Below, in pieces: positions 28,589-39,346 of a stretch of 64,000 nt of DNA. Position 1 is the stretch's first letter. Each line of letters starts with the position of its first letter. The DNA is from Pectobacterium carotovorum (GTDB lineage Bacteria; Pseudomonadota; Gammaproteobacteria; Enterobacterales; Enterobacteriaceae), in the NCBI GenBank assembly GCA_016415585.1, contig CP066552.1, positions 434,001 through 498,000 on the forward strand, given 5' to 3'. Under the pieces are notes generated by a model, which saw only the letters and a list, made by a program, of their open reading frames with translations, searched no databases and was not told the origin of the DNA. The position numbers and the translations under genes are program-made.

Positions 28589-29309
28589 TTACAATCTGCT
28601 TTGGGGAATATGGGCGATATGGGCTTTATTGGTTATCGTCTGGCTTATTGATATTTATAGTGAATTCCCCCTTCGATATTACGGTCAGGGAGTGGTTGCC
28701 GTGCTAGCCGCAAGTGCTGCGATCGCATTTTTCTATACTGTTAAAAGGAATAACACGATGTTTTCATTTGATAAAAACAAAAAAGACGTAAAAGAACCGC
28801 AAGAGCGCAGTGAAATAAACAGCTCTCCCGCTATCAGCCCATCGAACGAGTTGATTAATTCAGTGAACCCTGTGCGCGTGAAAAAAGACACCTTCATTTC
28901 TCAGGGCGCACGTATGACGGGCTCTCTGACTGTGGATGGCAACATTACCGTGGAAGGCCGGGTAGAAGGTGATGTGCAGTGTGATAACACGATTAAGGTG
29001 GAGCATACCGGTCAGGTCAATGGCGAGATGAAATCGCAGCAGATCGTCATCAACGGTCGCGTTGAAGGACGCATTGCCGCCAGCGTTGTAGCCATTCTGG
29101 CGCAGGGAAAAGTATTCGGCGACATTTTCACCGATGAACTCTCCATCGAAAAAGGTGGCGTCTTCACCGGTCAATCCCACCCGCTGACCCCGCCAACGCA
29201 GAGCCAGGAAAAACTGACCTACGTGGAAAAGAAAAAAGAGAAAACCAGCAAAGCACCCGCAGAGCAAGAGAACGTCGTCGCGCTAGCGAGCAATGCGCCA
29301 ACGGCGTGA
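28581..29309 (+). CDS. Bactofilin-family cytoskeletal protein, two possible starts
   Basis: Bactofilins polymerise into filaments that affect cell shape. Codons for the beta-helical core run GSLTVDGNITVEGRVEGDVQ to KVFGDIFTDELSIEKGGVFT, followed by a charged Lys-rich tail. Two starts are plausible. GTG 28581 gives 242 aa with two membrane helices first (LLWGIWAIWALLVIVWLIDI and GVVAVLAASAAIAFFY). ATG 28758, behind a good AAGGAATAACACG site, gives a 183-aa soluble form (MFSFDKNKK). From memory, the Proteus mirabilis homologue CcmA was reported in a membrane form and a truncated form, which would fit both being made here. It is coupled to the 62-aa gene upstream; cas3 begins 31 bp downstream. 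Confidence 0.85.
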   Translation: MRNYNLLWGIWAIWALLVIVWLIDIYSEFPLRYYGQGVVAVLAASAAIAFFYTVKRNNTMFSFDKNKKDVKEPQERSEINSSPAISPSNELINSVNPVRVKKDTFISQGARMTGSLTVDGNITVEGRVEGDVQCDNTIKVEHTGQVNGEMKSQQIVINGRVEGRIAASVVAILAQGKVFGDIFTDELSIEKGGVFTGQSHPLTPPTQSQEKLTYVEKKKEKTSKAPAEQENVVALASNAPTA

Positions 29310-29340
29310 TGTCGTAAGGTCATTCTGACAGGTAAAGCCT

Positions 29341-32058
29341 ATGCACAAGGAAGACATCATCGACCGGCGCTATTTCCAGTATTGGGGAAAAGCAAAAAGA
29401 GCCGCGGATGCGCTGGAAGGGGATGATTATCATCTGCTGCCTTATCACGGTTTGGATGTGGCGGCCTGCGGTTATTTCTTATTAAAGGGAAACTATTTTC
29501 AGGCTAACCATGTGCTGCGTGAACTGGTATTTGGCGATGATGATGTCGCCGCATGGTTTGCGTATTTTCTGGCTTGGCACGATATCGGAAAGTTTGCGCG
29601 TGGTTTTCAGGGCAAATATGCCAACCCTGATTCCCCGTTAGTCCAGCATTCGGGGCAGTCCGGGAAGGACAGGCATGACGATCTGGGCTTCTGGCTATGG
29701 ACGATGCGTGATGACATTCCCAATTTATTTCCTTTAGGGACGAAAAAGCCTACTTCAGTGGTGAAAAATACGCTGGAGATCTGGCTGAACATTGTTACCG
29801 GGCACCACGGCAAACCAGCGGCGGAATGCAAAGGCAGTCTGGCTTTTCATCGTGATGACTATCTGGCGGTAGAACATTACCTACATGATCTGGAAACGTG
29901 TTTTCCCGACGCGTCTGCGTTCCCAGCCTGTTTCGCTGATAAAGGCTGGCGAAACCGGCTGAAGCAGCAAAGCTGGGCGCTGGCTGGCTTGACTGTACTG
30001 GCAGATTGGCTGGGCTCGCGCCAGCAGGATTTCTGCTATTGCAGCACGCCGATGCCACTCGAAACCTATTGGCGTGAACACGCGCTGCCAACGGCAGAAA
30101 AGGTCATCTCGCGTTTGCCACGAACCCCGTCTACTGCTCCTTTCCATTCTATCCAACAGCTCTTTCCGTTTATCCAACGCCCAACGCCGCTGCAACAGCA
30201 GGCGCTGGAGGCTGATATTTCTGCTGACGGGCCGCAGCTTTTCATTCTGGAAGACGTGACCGGTGCGGGGAAAACAGAAGCGGCGATGGTACTGGCGCAT
30301 CGGCTGATGGCGCAGCAAAAAGCGAGCGGTATTTATGTCGGCCTGCCGACGATGGCGACGGCGAATGCTATGTATCTGCGGCTTGCTAAGGCCTACCACG
30401 CATTATATTCACCAGAGCACAGCCCTTCGCTGATGCTGGCGCACGGAGCGCGGCATATGTCGTCAGCCTTTATGCAATCGCTGTGGGAAGGCGACAGCCA
30501 GGGGCAGGCGCAGTACGACAAGAAGGAAAACGCCGCCAGCAAAGACTGCAACATCTGGTTTGCGGACTCGCGCAAGAAAGCGCTGCTGGCGGATATCGGC
30601 GTGGGCACGCTCGATCAGGCGCTGATGGCGGTGATGCCATTTCGCCACCAGTCGTTACGGGTGTTGGGGCTACAGAACAAGCTGCTGATTCTGGATGAAG
30701 TGCACGCGTATGACGCCTATATGAGCAAGCTGATCGAACTGTTGATTGGCTTCCATGCACAGCAGGGTGGTAGCGTGATTATCCTCACCGCGACGCTGCC
30801 GCTTAATCTGCGGGAAAAGCTGACGTGGGCGTTCGCGCAGGGGATTGCGTGTGAAGCTGTACAGCTCAATCCCGACGCGGATTATCCGTGGATGACGCAG
30901 GTAACGCGGGAGTGTCTGCGGGAAGCGCGTTTGGATACGCGGGCGGAAGTGCGACGCGAGGTCAAGATTGGCTGGTTGACGGAACGGTTGCAGGGCATCG
31001 AACGTGTCAAGGCTGCCGTGGCGGCGGGGCAATCGATCTGTTGGATCAGGAATACGGTGGATGACGCCATCGCCGTGTACCGCCAGCTCATTGAGGCGGG
31101 TATTGCAGAGGAAAATATGTTGCTGTTCCATAGTCGTTTCGCCTTTTGCGATCGCATGGCGATTGAGGAACAGGCGCTGACGTGGTTTGGCAAAGACAGT
31201 ACGCCGGATCAGCGTGCTGGCAAGGTGCTGATTGCCACGCAGGTTGTCGAGCAATCGCTGGATATCGATGTTGATAACATGATTAGCGACCTTGCGCCGA
31301 TCGATCTGCTGATTCAGCGTGCAGGGCGGCTACAGCGGCATATCCGGTTTCTCGACGGGCGTCGTAAAACTGAAATGGACACTGCACCGCTAACGGATGA
31401 GCGCCCGGCGGCGGTGCTGCACATTATGGCACCGGTCTGGCAGCCGGAAGCAGGAGCTGACTGGCTGGGCGATGAACTGTGCAACAGCGGCTACGTTTAC
31501 CCCGATCATGCTGCGCTGTGGCGCACGCAGGCGATATTACGTGAATACGGCGCGATAAAAATGCCGGAAGCGGCGCGACAACTGATCAACAGCGTGTATG
31601 AAGAACAGATCGCGGTGCCTCCTGCCTTGGAAGCGATAGCCAACAAGGTTCTGGGAGAACGATATGGCCAGCGTTCAGTGGCGGGTCAGTCATCGTTGGC
31701 GTTGGTACACGGTTACTGTGCTCAATCCAGCGACTCTGGCTGGAGCGATGCGGTGGATATCTCCACCCGCATAGGAGAGGAAACGCTGGATCTCTATCTG
31801 GCGTGGAAACCGGAAAATGATGGCGAACTCCCGCAGCCGTACGCCACATCGGAAACCTTCGGCTGGGAGCAAAGCCGCGTGCAGGTTCGGTTAAGCTGGT
31901 GGCAGAAGCGTAAAACCGGATTACCGATACTGGAAGGTGACGCGCTGGAACGGTTTCGGCAGCAATTACACCGCCCACAGGTCGAAGTGCTGCTGCTGAA
32001 TCGGGGTGAAACCCACGCGTTTTATAGCGAGCGGGTGGGGTTGATGCTCAGTCAATAA
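29341..32058 (+). CDS. cas3: Cas3, type I-E CRISPR helicase-nuclease
   Basis: A 905-aa Cas3. The N-terminal HD nuclease contains LPYHGLDVA (His36), LAWHDIGKFARGFQ (His80-Asp81) and GHHGKP near residue 160. The superfamily 2 helicase contains the Walker A TGAGKTEAA near residue 307, the DEVHAYD box near 452, ILTATLP, and motif VI QRAGRLQRH near 660. A C-terminal domain follows. Cas3 is recruited by Cascade to an R-loop and degrades target DNA from a nick. It lies upstream of and on the same strand as the Cascade genes, but 1.3 kb intervene, so it has its own promoter. Its 3' end overlaps the convergent antitoxin-like gene by 11 bp. No disruption is visible. Confidence 0.96.
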   Translation: MHKEDIIDRRYFQYWGKAKRAADALEGDDYHLLPYHGLDVAACGYFLLKGNYFQANHVLRELVFGDDDVAAWFAYFLAWHDIGKFARGFQGKYANPDSPLVQHSGQSGKDRHDDLGFWLWTMRDDIPNLFPLGTKKPTSVVKNTLEIWLNIVTGHHGKPAAECKGSLAFHRDDYLAVEHYLHDLETCFPDASAFPACFADKGWRNRLKQQSWALAGLTVLADWLGSRQQDFCYCSTPMPLETYWREHALPTAEKVISRLPRTPSTAPFHSIQQLFPFIQRPTPLQQQALEADISADGPQLFILEDVTGAGKTEAAMVLAHRLMAQQKASGIYVGLPTMATANAMYLRLAKAYHALYSPEHSPSLMLAHGARHMSSAFMQSLWEGDSQGQAQYDKKENAASKDCNIWFADSRKKALLADIGVGTLDQALMAVMPFRHQSLRVLGLQNKLLILDEVHAYDAYMSKLIELLIGFHAQQGGSVIILTATLPLNLREKLTWAFAQGIACEAVQLNPDADYPWMTQVTRECLREARLDTRAEVRREVKIGWLTERLQGIERVKAAVAAGQSICWIRNTVDDAIAVYRQLIEAGIAEENMLLFHSRFAFCDRMAIEEQALTWFGKDSTPDQRAGKVLIATQVVEQSLDIDVDNMISDLAPIDLLIQRAGRLQRHIRFLDGRRKTEMDTAPLTDERPAAVLHIMAPVWQPEAGADWLGDELCNSGYVYPDHAALWRTQAILREYGAIKMPEAARQLINSVYEEQIAVPPALEAIANKVLGERYGQRSVAGQSSLALVHGYCAQSSDSGWSDAVDISTRIGEETLDLYLAWKPENDGELPQPYATSETFGWEQSRVQVRLSWWQKRKTGLPILEGDALERFRQQLHRPQVEVLLLNRGETHAFYSERVGLMLSQ

Positions 32059-32521
32059 ATGTCTCAACAGGCACATTAAAGTAGCGAGAAAAATCCTTAA
32101 CTTGCTGTAATGTCATGGTTCGCTTACCGTTAATAATCTCAGAGATGACGCTTTGTGTTGCAATTTGCTTTAAGTCTGACTGTTTCAGCCCTCTTTCTTC
32201 AATAAAAAAAGCTAAGGCATCAGCCTGACTGACGTGGGGGACATCCCGATTTTTCTTTTCATATTCATAGACTCTGTCTGAGATTAGCTCTGCGAAAGTG
32301 GCTGAAATATCATTGACATCAGAAGAGTAGAGGTAAAGTTGATTGATACACTCCATTCTTTCCTGAAGATCGTTATCGTTTTCAATCGGTTCCATACAGG
32401 CAGAGAGTAAAACAGACAGACTGTTAAGCTGCTCAGAGGCTTCCTGAAGCAGAAGAGGTAAATTTTCGATGAGCCCACTGATTCCTACAGAACTGTTAGA
32501 ACCCAGAGATGTATTTCGCAT
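32048..32521 (-). CDS. HigA-like helix-turn-helix antitoxin without intact partner
   Basis: A 157-aa protein whose C-terminal 60 residues (FIEERGLKQSDLKQI...VISEIINGKRTMTLQQVKDF...FNVPVETFID) form the HTH of HigA-type antitoxins. They align with the intact HigA at 41306-41722. The N-terminal 95 residues, which would bind a toxin, are unrelated. Directly upstream, the stop of a toxin C-terminal fragment is followed by this gene's ATG 3 nt later, the normal toxin-antitoxin layout. The antitoxin is thus intact while its toxin is not. It overlaps the end of cas3 convergently by 11 bp, so its transcripts are antisense to the cas3 tail. It may survive as an autoregulator or anti-addiction factor. 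Confidence 0.75.
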   Translation of the reverse strand: MRNTSLGSNSSVGISGLIENLPLLLQEASEQLNSLSVLLSACMEPIENDNDLQERMECINQLYLYSSDVNDISATFAELISDRVYEYEKKNRDVPHVSQADALAFFIEERGLKQSDLKQIATQSVISEIINGKRTMTLQQVKDFSRYFNVPVETFID

Positions 32522-32524
32522 AAT

Positions 32525-32653
32525 TCACCTTTTTGTCTTTGTTTGAGCTTTCCACCACTTATCGTACTCGGCGTGAGAGCACACGTCTTTCACATAATCA
32601 CAGAGGTTGAGGCTTTTGCGAGCAGTGCCGTAATTGGGGTGTTTATCGGTTAG
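32525..32653 (-). pseudogene. C-terminal remnant of a HigB-type toxin gene
   Basis: A 42-codon open stretch ending in TGA just before the higA-like ATG. Its product ends DYVKDVCSHAEYDKWWKAQT plus a basic tail. SHAEYDK matches the SHAEYDR of the intact HigB at 40998-41309 and the family's C-terminus. An in-frame TAA at 32654-32656 and the lack of any upstream start show that most of the toxin is lost. Confidence 0.7.
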
Positions 32654-32846
32654 TTATTTGCAAGAGAAGTGCTGGTTTCGTGCGCTAAGCCAGTTATGTT
32701 CTTATGCTACGTCATAGCAAGCGTCTTGCGGCTCATCCTGAAGGCCTCGGCCAGTTCGGCAAAATTTACGCCAGAGGGTGTTCACCAGTTATTTCTATTT
32801 TGCCAAAGAAAGATAGGAAGGCATTGCGAGAGGTACCGCATCCCTG

Positions 32847-32925
32847 CGGTTTGTCCCCGCTGGCGCGGGGAAGTATGACTCAATAGTCCGATTACTCGGT
32901 TCATCCCCGCTGGCGCGGGGAACAC
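32847..32925 (-). CRISPR. Degenerate two-repeat mini-array between cas3 and casA
   Basis: Two copies of the type I-E repeat in the orientation opposite to the main arrays. 32847-32875 has four mismatches to the consensus; 32897-32925 has one. The spacer between them (32876-32896) is only 21 nt instead of 32, so this is a decayed or partly deleted unit. No leader resembling those of arrays 1 and 2 is adjacent. Confidence 0.85.
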
Positions 32926-33316
32926 GGAAGAAGTTTAACATAGTTTAGATAAATAAATTGATTCAATGATCCGTTTACTCTTCCATTTTAATTTCTCTTC
33001 GACTATCTTGTGATCGTAGCTTGTCATCGTTAATGGGTTGCCCAAAAAAGCGGTGTTCAGGCACAAGGCACGGAGCACACGCTTAGTTGAGCGATTCGAC
33101 ACCCTTAATCGTAGCGATGTGTGCCGTGGAAATCAAACCACGTTTCAGAAGGAACGTACACATTGATCATTATTCCTATAGCTATTATCCCAGTGAATAT
33201 CACTATTCACCAAACCAAAGTGGAGGCACTGCCGCCGCCGCATCCTGCCTGTATTGTCCCTGTCCTCAGCCACAAACGTGAGCCATCTCTCTGGCGTCGC
33301 GGGCTGAATGCGTTAA

Positions 33317-35561
<2,245 letters not shown>

Positions 35562-35564
35562 CTG

Positions 35565-36632
35565 ATGACCACTTTTATCCAGCTTCATTTTTTAACCGCT
35601 TATCCGTCTTCCAACCTGAACCGTGATGACGCGGGTCGTCCGAAAACCGCCATCGTTGGCGGCGTTGAACGTTTGCGGGTGTCCTCGCAAAGCCTGAAAC
35701 GTGCATGGCGTACCTCTGAGGTGTTTGAATCTGCGATGGACGGCCATATCGGCACCCGCAGTCGCCGCATTGGGCGTGATATCTATGCTGCGATGATTGC
35801 CGGAGGCATGAGTGAAAAGCTGGCCGATGAAGCGGCGAAGAGCATTGCTGAACAGTTCGGTAAACCGAAGAAAGAAGAAAAAGGCAGTAAAGAACCGCTG
35901 GAAAAATATGATATCGAACAGCTCGCTCATTTCAGCGTGCGGGAAAGGGCGTTGATCGATCAGCTGGTTGCTCGCCTGATTGCAGAATCGCGTAAGCCGA
36001 ATAGCGAAGAACTAAAACTGCTGCGTAAGGATGCTGCCAGCGTCGATATCGCGCTGTTTGGCCGGATGCTGGCCGCCGAGCCGGAATTTAATGTCGAAGC
36101 GGCCTGCCAGGTGGCGCACGCACTGGGCGTGAGTGCTGTAACCATCGAAGATGACTTTTTCACGGCGGTGGATGACCTGAATACGGCAGCTGACAGCGGA
36201 TCGGCGCATATGGGCGAACAGAGCTTTGCTTCGGCGCTGTTCTATCACTATGTCTGCATTAACCGCGATCTGCTGCTGGAAAATCTGAATAATGATGAAG
36301 CGCTGGTGGCGCGGACCCTGCGTGCGCTGACGGAAACGGTGCTGACTGTATCACCGGGCGGCAAGCAGAACAGCTTTGCCAGCCGAGCGCTGGCAACCTA
36401 TGCGCTGGCAGAAAAGGGAAGCGATCAGCCGCGTACCTTGTCGGTCGCGTTTTTCAAACCTATTCGCAGTGACGATCAGGTCAATGACGCCATCGATCTG
36501 TTGCATAAACAAAAAGCCAAATTTGACCGGGTGTACGCCTCTGCGAGCGGCGTTCCTTCCTATGAGCTGAACGTGGAAGCCGACAGCGAGGGCGGTTCGC
36601 TGCAAGGGTTACTGGATTTCATCAGCCAGTAG
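35565..36632 (+). CDS. cas7: Cas7 (CasC/Cse4), Cascade backbone subunit
   Basis: A 355-aa Cas7e; six copies form the helical backbone along the crRNA spacer. The N-terminus IQLHFLTAYPSSNLNRDDAG and RVSSQSLKRAWRTSEVFE are diagnostic. LTETVLTVSPGGKQNSFASR near residue 245 is also family-typical. A Lys/Glu-rich insert around residues 95-115 (GKPKKEEKGSKEPLEKYD) lies in the region of the protruding thumb. It starts 3 nt after casB and ends 9 nt before cas5. Confidence 0.95.
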   Translation: MTTFIQLHFLTAYPSSNLNRDDAGRPKTAIVGGVERLRVSSQSLKRAWRTSEVFESAMDGHIGTRSRRIGRDIYAAMIAGGMSEKLADEAAKSIAEQFGKPKKEEKGSKEPLEKYDIEQLAHFSVRERALIDQLVARLIAESRKPNSEELKLLRKDAASVDIALFGRMLAAEPEFNVEAACQVAHALGVSAVTIEDDFFTAVDDLNTAADSGSAHMGEQSFASALFYHYVCINRDLLLENLNNDEALVARTLRALTETVLTVSPGGKQNSFASRALATYALAEKGSDQPRTLSVAFFKPIRSDDQVNDAIDLLHKQKAKFDRVYASASGVPSYELNVEADSEGGSLQGLLDFISQ

Positions 36633-36641
36633 GAGCGCGCT

Positions 36642-37376
36642 ATGGATAACTATCTGGTCTTCCAGATCTATGCCCCGCTGGTGTCGTGGGGGGAAGTGGC
36701 GGTCGGTGAGGTGCGCCACACCTCGACGGTACCCAGCCGTTCGGCGCTGCTGGGGCTGCTGGCAGCGGCGCTGGGGATCCGGCGCGACGATCGAGCCGCG
36801 CTGACGGTTTTTAACCAACACTACCATGTGGCGGTGCGGCCGCTTTCCGATCGTGAAACCTGGCTGAATGACTACCACACGGTGCAGATGCCGAAAGAAA
36901 ACCGCAAGGTGCCGCGCTACACAAGGCGTGATGAATTGCGGCCAGAGGCAGGGCAATCGCTCGAAACCATTCTGACCTCACGCGAATACCGCTGTGATGC
37001 CTATTACCACATCGCCATTAGCGCCACGCCGGATGCACCTTACTCGTTAAGTGCGCTGCGGGATGCACTGTTATCACCGGTGTTTACGCTTTATTTCGGA
37101 CGGAAAAGCTGTCCGCCTGCGCTGCCGTTGGCGCCGCACCTGTTTGCTGGCACGTTGGCCGAGGTGTGGCAGTTAGCAAAGCAGACGCCTGCGCTGAACG
37201 ATCTCGCGTTAGAGATGATCGGCCGTGCCGGGGGCGTGTGCTACTGGGAGCAGGAAACCGACACAGGGCTAACGGAGCAATATCGGGTCTCACGAAACGA
37301 TCAGCCCGCCGATCGAGGGCGCTGGCAGTTCACCTCCCGCGTGCAATATGTCGGCAGTGAAAAGGGAGAGGAATGA
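36642..37376 (+). CDS. cas5: Cas5 (CasD), Cascade 5'-handle subunit
   Basis: A 244-aa Cas5e that caps the 5' handle of crRNA. The N-terminus YLVFQIYAPLVSWGEVAVGE and PSRSALLGLLAAALGIRRDD, together with the central DYHTVQMPKENRKVPRYTRR, match the family. The Gly-rich Cas5 loop is not otherwise remarkable. GGAGCGCGCT precedes the ATG. The stop overlaps the cas6e start (ATGA), so translation is coupled. Confidence 0.94.
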   Translation: MDNYLVFQIYAPLVSWGEVAVGEVRHTSTVPSRSALLGLLAAALGIRRDDRAALTVFNQHYHVAVRPLSDRETWLNDYHTVQMPKENRKVPRYTRRDELRPEAGQSLETILTSREYRCDAYYHIAISATPDAPYSLSALRDALLSPVFTLYFGRKSCPPALPLAPHLFAGTLAEVWQLAKQTPALNDLALEMIGRAGGVCYWEQETDTGLTEQYRVSRNDQPADRGRWQFTSRVQYVGSEKGEE

Positions 37377-38023
37377 TGTATTTTTCCAGAATAACGCTGC
37401 AACTCAATGCGTTGCCGCGTGTGATGGCGGAAAAGCGGCTGCATGCAGGGGGCTATGCCAGCCACCAATGGCTCTGGCAGCTTTTCCCTGAACAGCTTCA
37501 GCGTTCGTTCCTGTTCCGCGAAGAGGCGCATGAAACCAAAAGCCTGTTTTACCTGCTTTCTGAACAGGCACCGCAGGCGGGTCACAATCTGTTTCAGGTG
37601 GAAACCAAGCCCTATCAACCGCAGTGGCATAACAGCATGACGCTGGCATTTTCGCTACGTGCTAATCCGGTGGTCACGCGGGATGGCAAGCGTAGCGATG
37701 TGTTGATGGATGCGCGTCATCAGGCAAAAGCTGCTGGGCTCTCTGGCATGGAACTGTGGCAGCACCAACAGCAGCGTGCTCATGACTGGCTGGTGCGCCA
37801 AGGGGAAAACGCGGGTTTTGCGGTGTCGTCGTGTCGGGTCGATGGCTATCAGCGCCACCGCCTGAATAAGCCCGGCCAGTCGGCGGCGATTATGTTCAGC
37901 AGCGTGGATTATGACGGCGTGCTTCACATTACGGATGCTGAACGCTTTGCGACGGCTGCCCGACAAGGGTTAGGAAAAAGCAAAGCATTGGGGTGCGGCC
38001 TGCTGCTGCTGAAACGGGCGTAG
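37373..38023 (+). CDS. cas6e: Cas6e (CasE), crRNA-processing endoribonuclease
   Basis: A 216-aa Cas6e that cuts the pre-crRNA at the base of each repeat hairpin and stays bound to the 3' handle. Features are the N-terminal MYFSRITLQLNALPRV, FSLRANPVVTRDGKR, a catalytic-type His near residue 22-27 (RLHAGGYASHQWLWQ), and the C-terminal Gly-rich loop QGLGKSKALGCGLLLLKRA. Either ATG at 37373 or 37376 may be used; the second gives the family-standard N-terminus. The repeats of both arrays carry the stem CCCCGC / GCGGGG that this enzyme recognises. Confidence 0.94.
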   Translation: MMYFSRITLQLNALPRVMAEKRLHAGGYASHQWLWQLFPEQLQRSFLFREEAHETKSLFYLLSEQAPQAGHNLFQVETKPYQPQWHNSMTLAFSLRANPVVTRDGKRSDVLMDARHQAKAAGLSGMELWQHQQQRAHDWLVRQGENAGFAVSSCRVDGYQRHRLNKPGQSAAIMFSSVDYDGVLHITDAERFATAARQGLGKSKALGCGLLLLKRA

Positions 38024-38050
38024 CCTGCCCCGTTACAGGGAGAGTTGACG

Positions 38051-38968
38051 ATGTATGTTCCGCTTAACCCGATCCCGCTTAAGGATCGGGTTTCACTCAT
38101 CTTTCTGCAATACGGGCAGATTGATGTCATTGACGGTGCGTTTGTGCTGGTGGATAAAACCGGCGTGCGCACGCATATTCCCGTGGGGTCGGTGGCCTGC
38201 ATCATGTTGGAGCCGGGCACGCGGGTTTCTCATGCTGCCGTGCGACTGGCGGCAACGGTCGGGACGCTGCTGGTGTGGGTTGGCGAAGCGGGTGTGCGAC
38301 TGTATGCGTCTGGCCAGCCCGGCGGTGCGCGGTCTGACAAATTGCTCTATCAGGCCAAATTGGCGTTAGATGAGGAATTGCGCCTGAAAGTGGTGCGCAA
38401 AATGTTTGAGCTACGCTTTGGTGAACCTGCACCGAGCCGCCGTTCGGTCGATCAGCTCAGGGGGATTGAAGGTGCCCGCGTGCGCCAAACGTATACGCTG
38501 TTGGCGCAGCAGTATGGCGTGAAATGGAATGGCCGACGTTACGATCCGAAAGACTGGGAACGAGGCGACAAGGTCAACCAGTGCATTAGCGCGGCAACGT
38601 CCTGCCTGTACGGTATTACGGAAGCGGCCGTGCTGGCGGCGGGCTATGCGCCAGCAATCGGGTTTGTCCACAGCGGCAAACCGCTCTCTTTTGTTTATGA
38701 CATTGCCGACATCATCAAATTCGAGGGTGTGGTGGCGAAAGCTTTTGAAATTGCAGCCCGCAACCCTGCTGAGCCGGATCGTGAAGTTCGGCTTGCCTGT
38801 CGTGATATTTTCCGCAGCCAGAAAACGCTGAGCAAACTGATTCCCTTGATTGAGGACGTCTTGTCTGCGGGTGGCATTACGCCGCCGCTCCCGCCGGACG
38901 ATGCACAGCCGCCTGCAATTCCAGAACCGAAACCGTTTGGTGATAGCGGCCACCGGGGGCAGGGTTAA
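38051..38968 (+). CDS. cas1: Cas1, CRISPR integrase
   Basis: A 305-aa Cas1e, very close to the E. coli protein and of the same length. It forms the Cas1-Cas2 integrase that inserts new spacers at the leader-repeat junction. By offset from E. coli (E141, H208, D218, D221) the metal-binding residues are E140, H207 (GFVHSGKP), D217 and D220 (VYDIADIIKF), and all are present. The ATG at 38051 follows GGGAGAGTTGACG; a TTG two codons upstream is in frame but less likely. cas2 begins on the base after its stop. Confidence 0.96.
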   Translation: MYVPLNPIPLKDRVSLIFLQYGQIDVIDGAFVLVDKTGVRTHIPVGSVACIMLEPGTRVSHAAVRLAATVGTLLVWVGEAGVRLYASGQPGGARSDKLLYQAKLALDEELRLKVVRKMFELRFGEPAPSRRSVDQLRGIEGARVRQTYTLLAQQYGVKWNGRRYDPKDWERGDKVNQCISAATSCLYGITEAAVLAAGYAPAIGFVHSGKPLSFVYDIADIIKFEGVVAKAFEIAARNPAEPDREVRLACRDIFRSQKTLSKLIPLIEDVLSAGGITPPLPPDDAQPPAIPEPKPFGDSGHRGQG

Positions 38969-39346
<378 letters not shown>

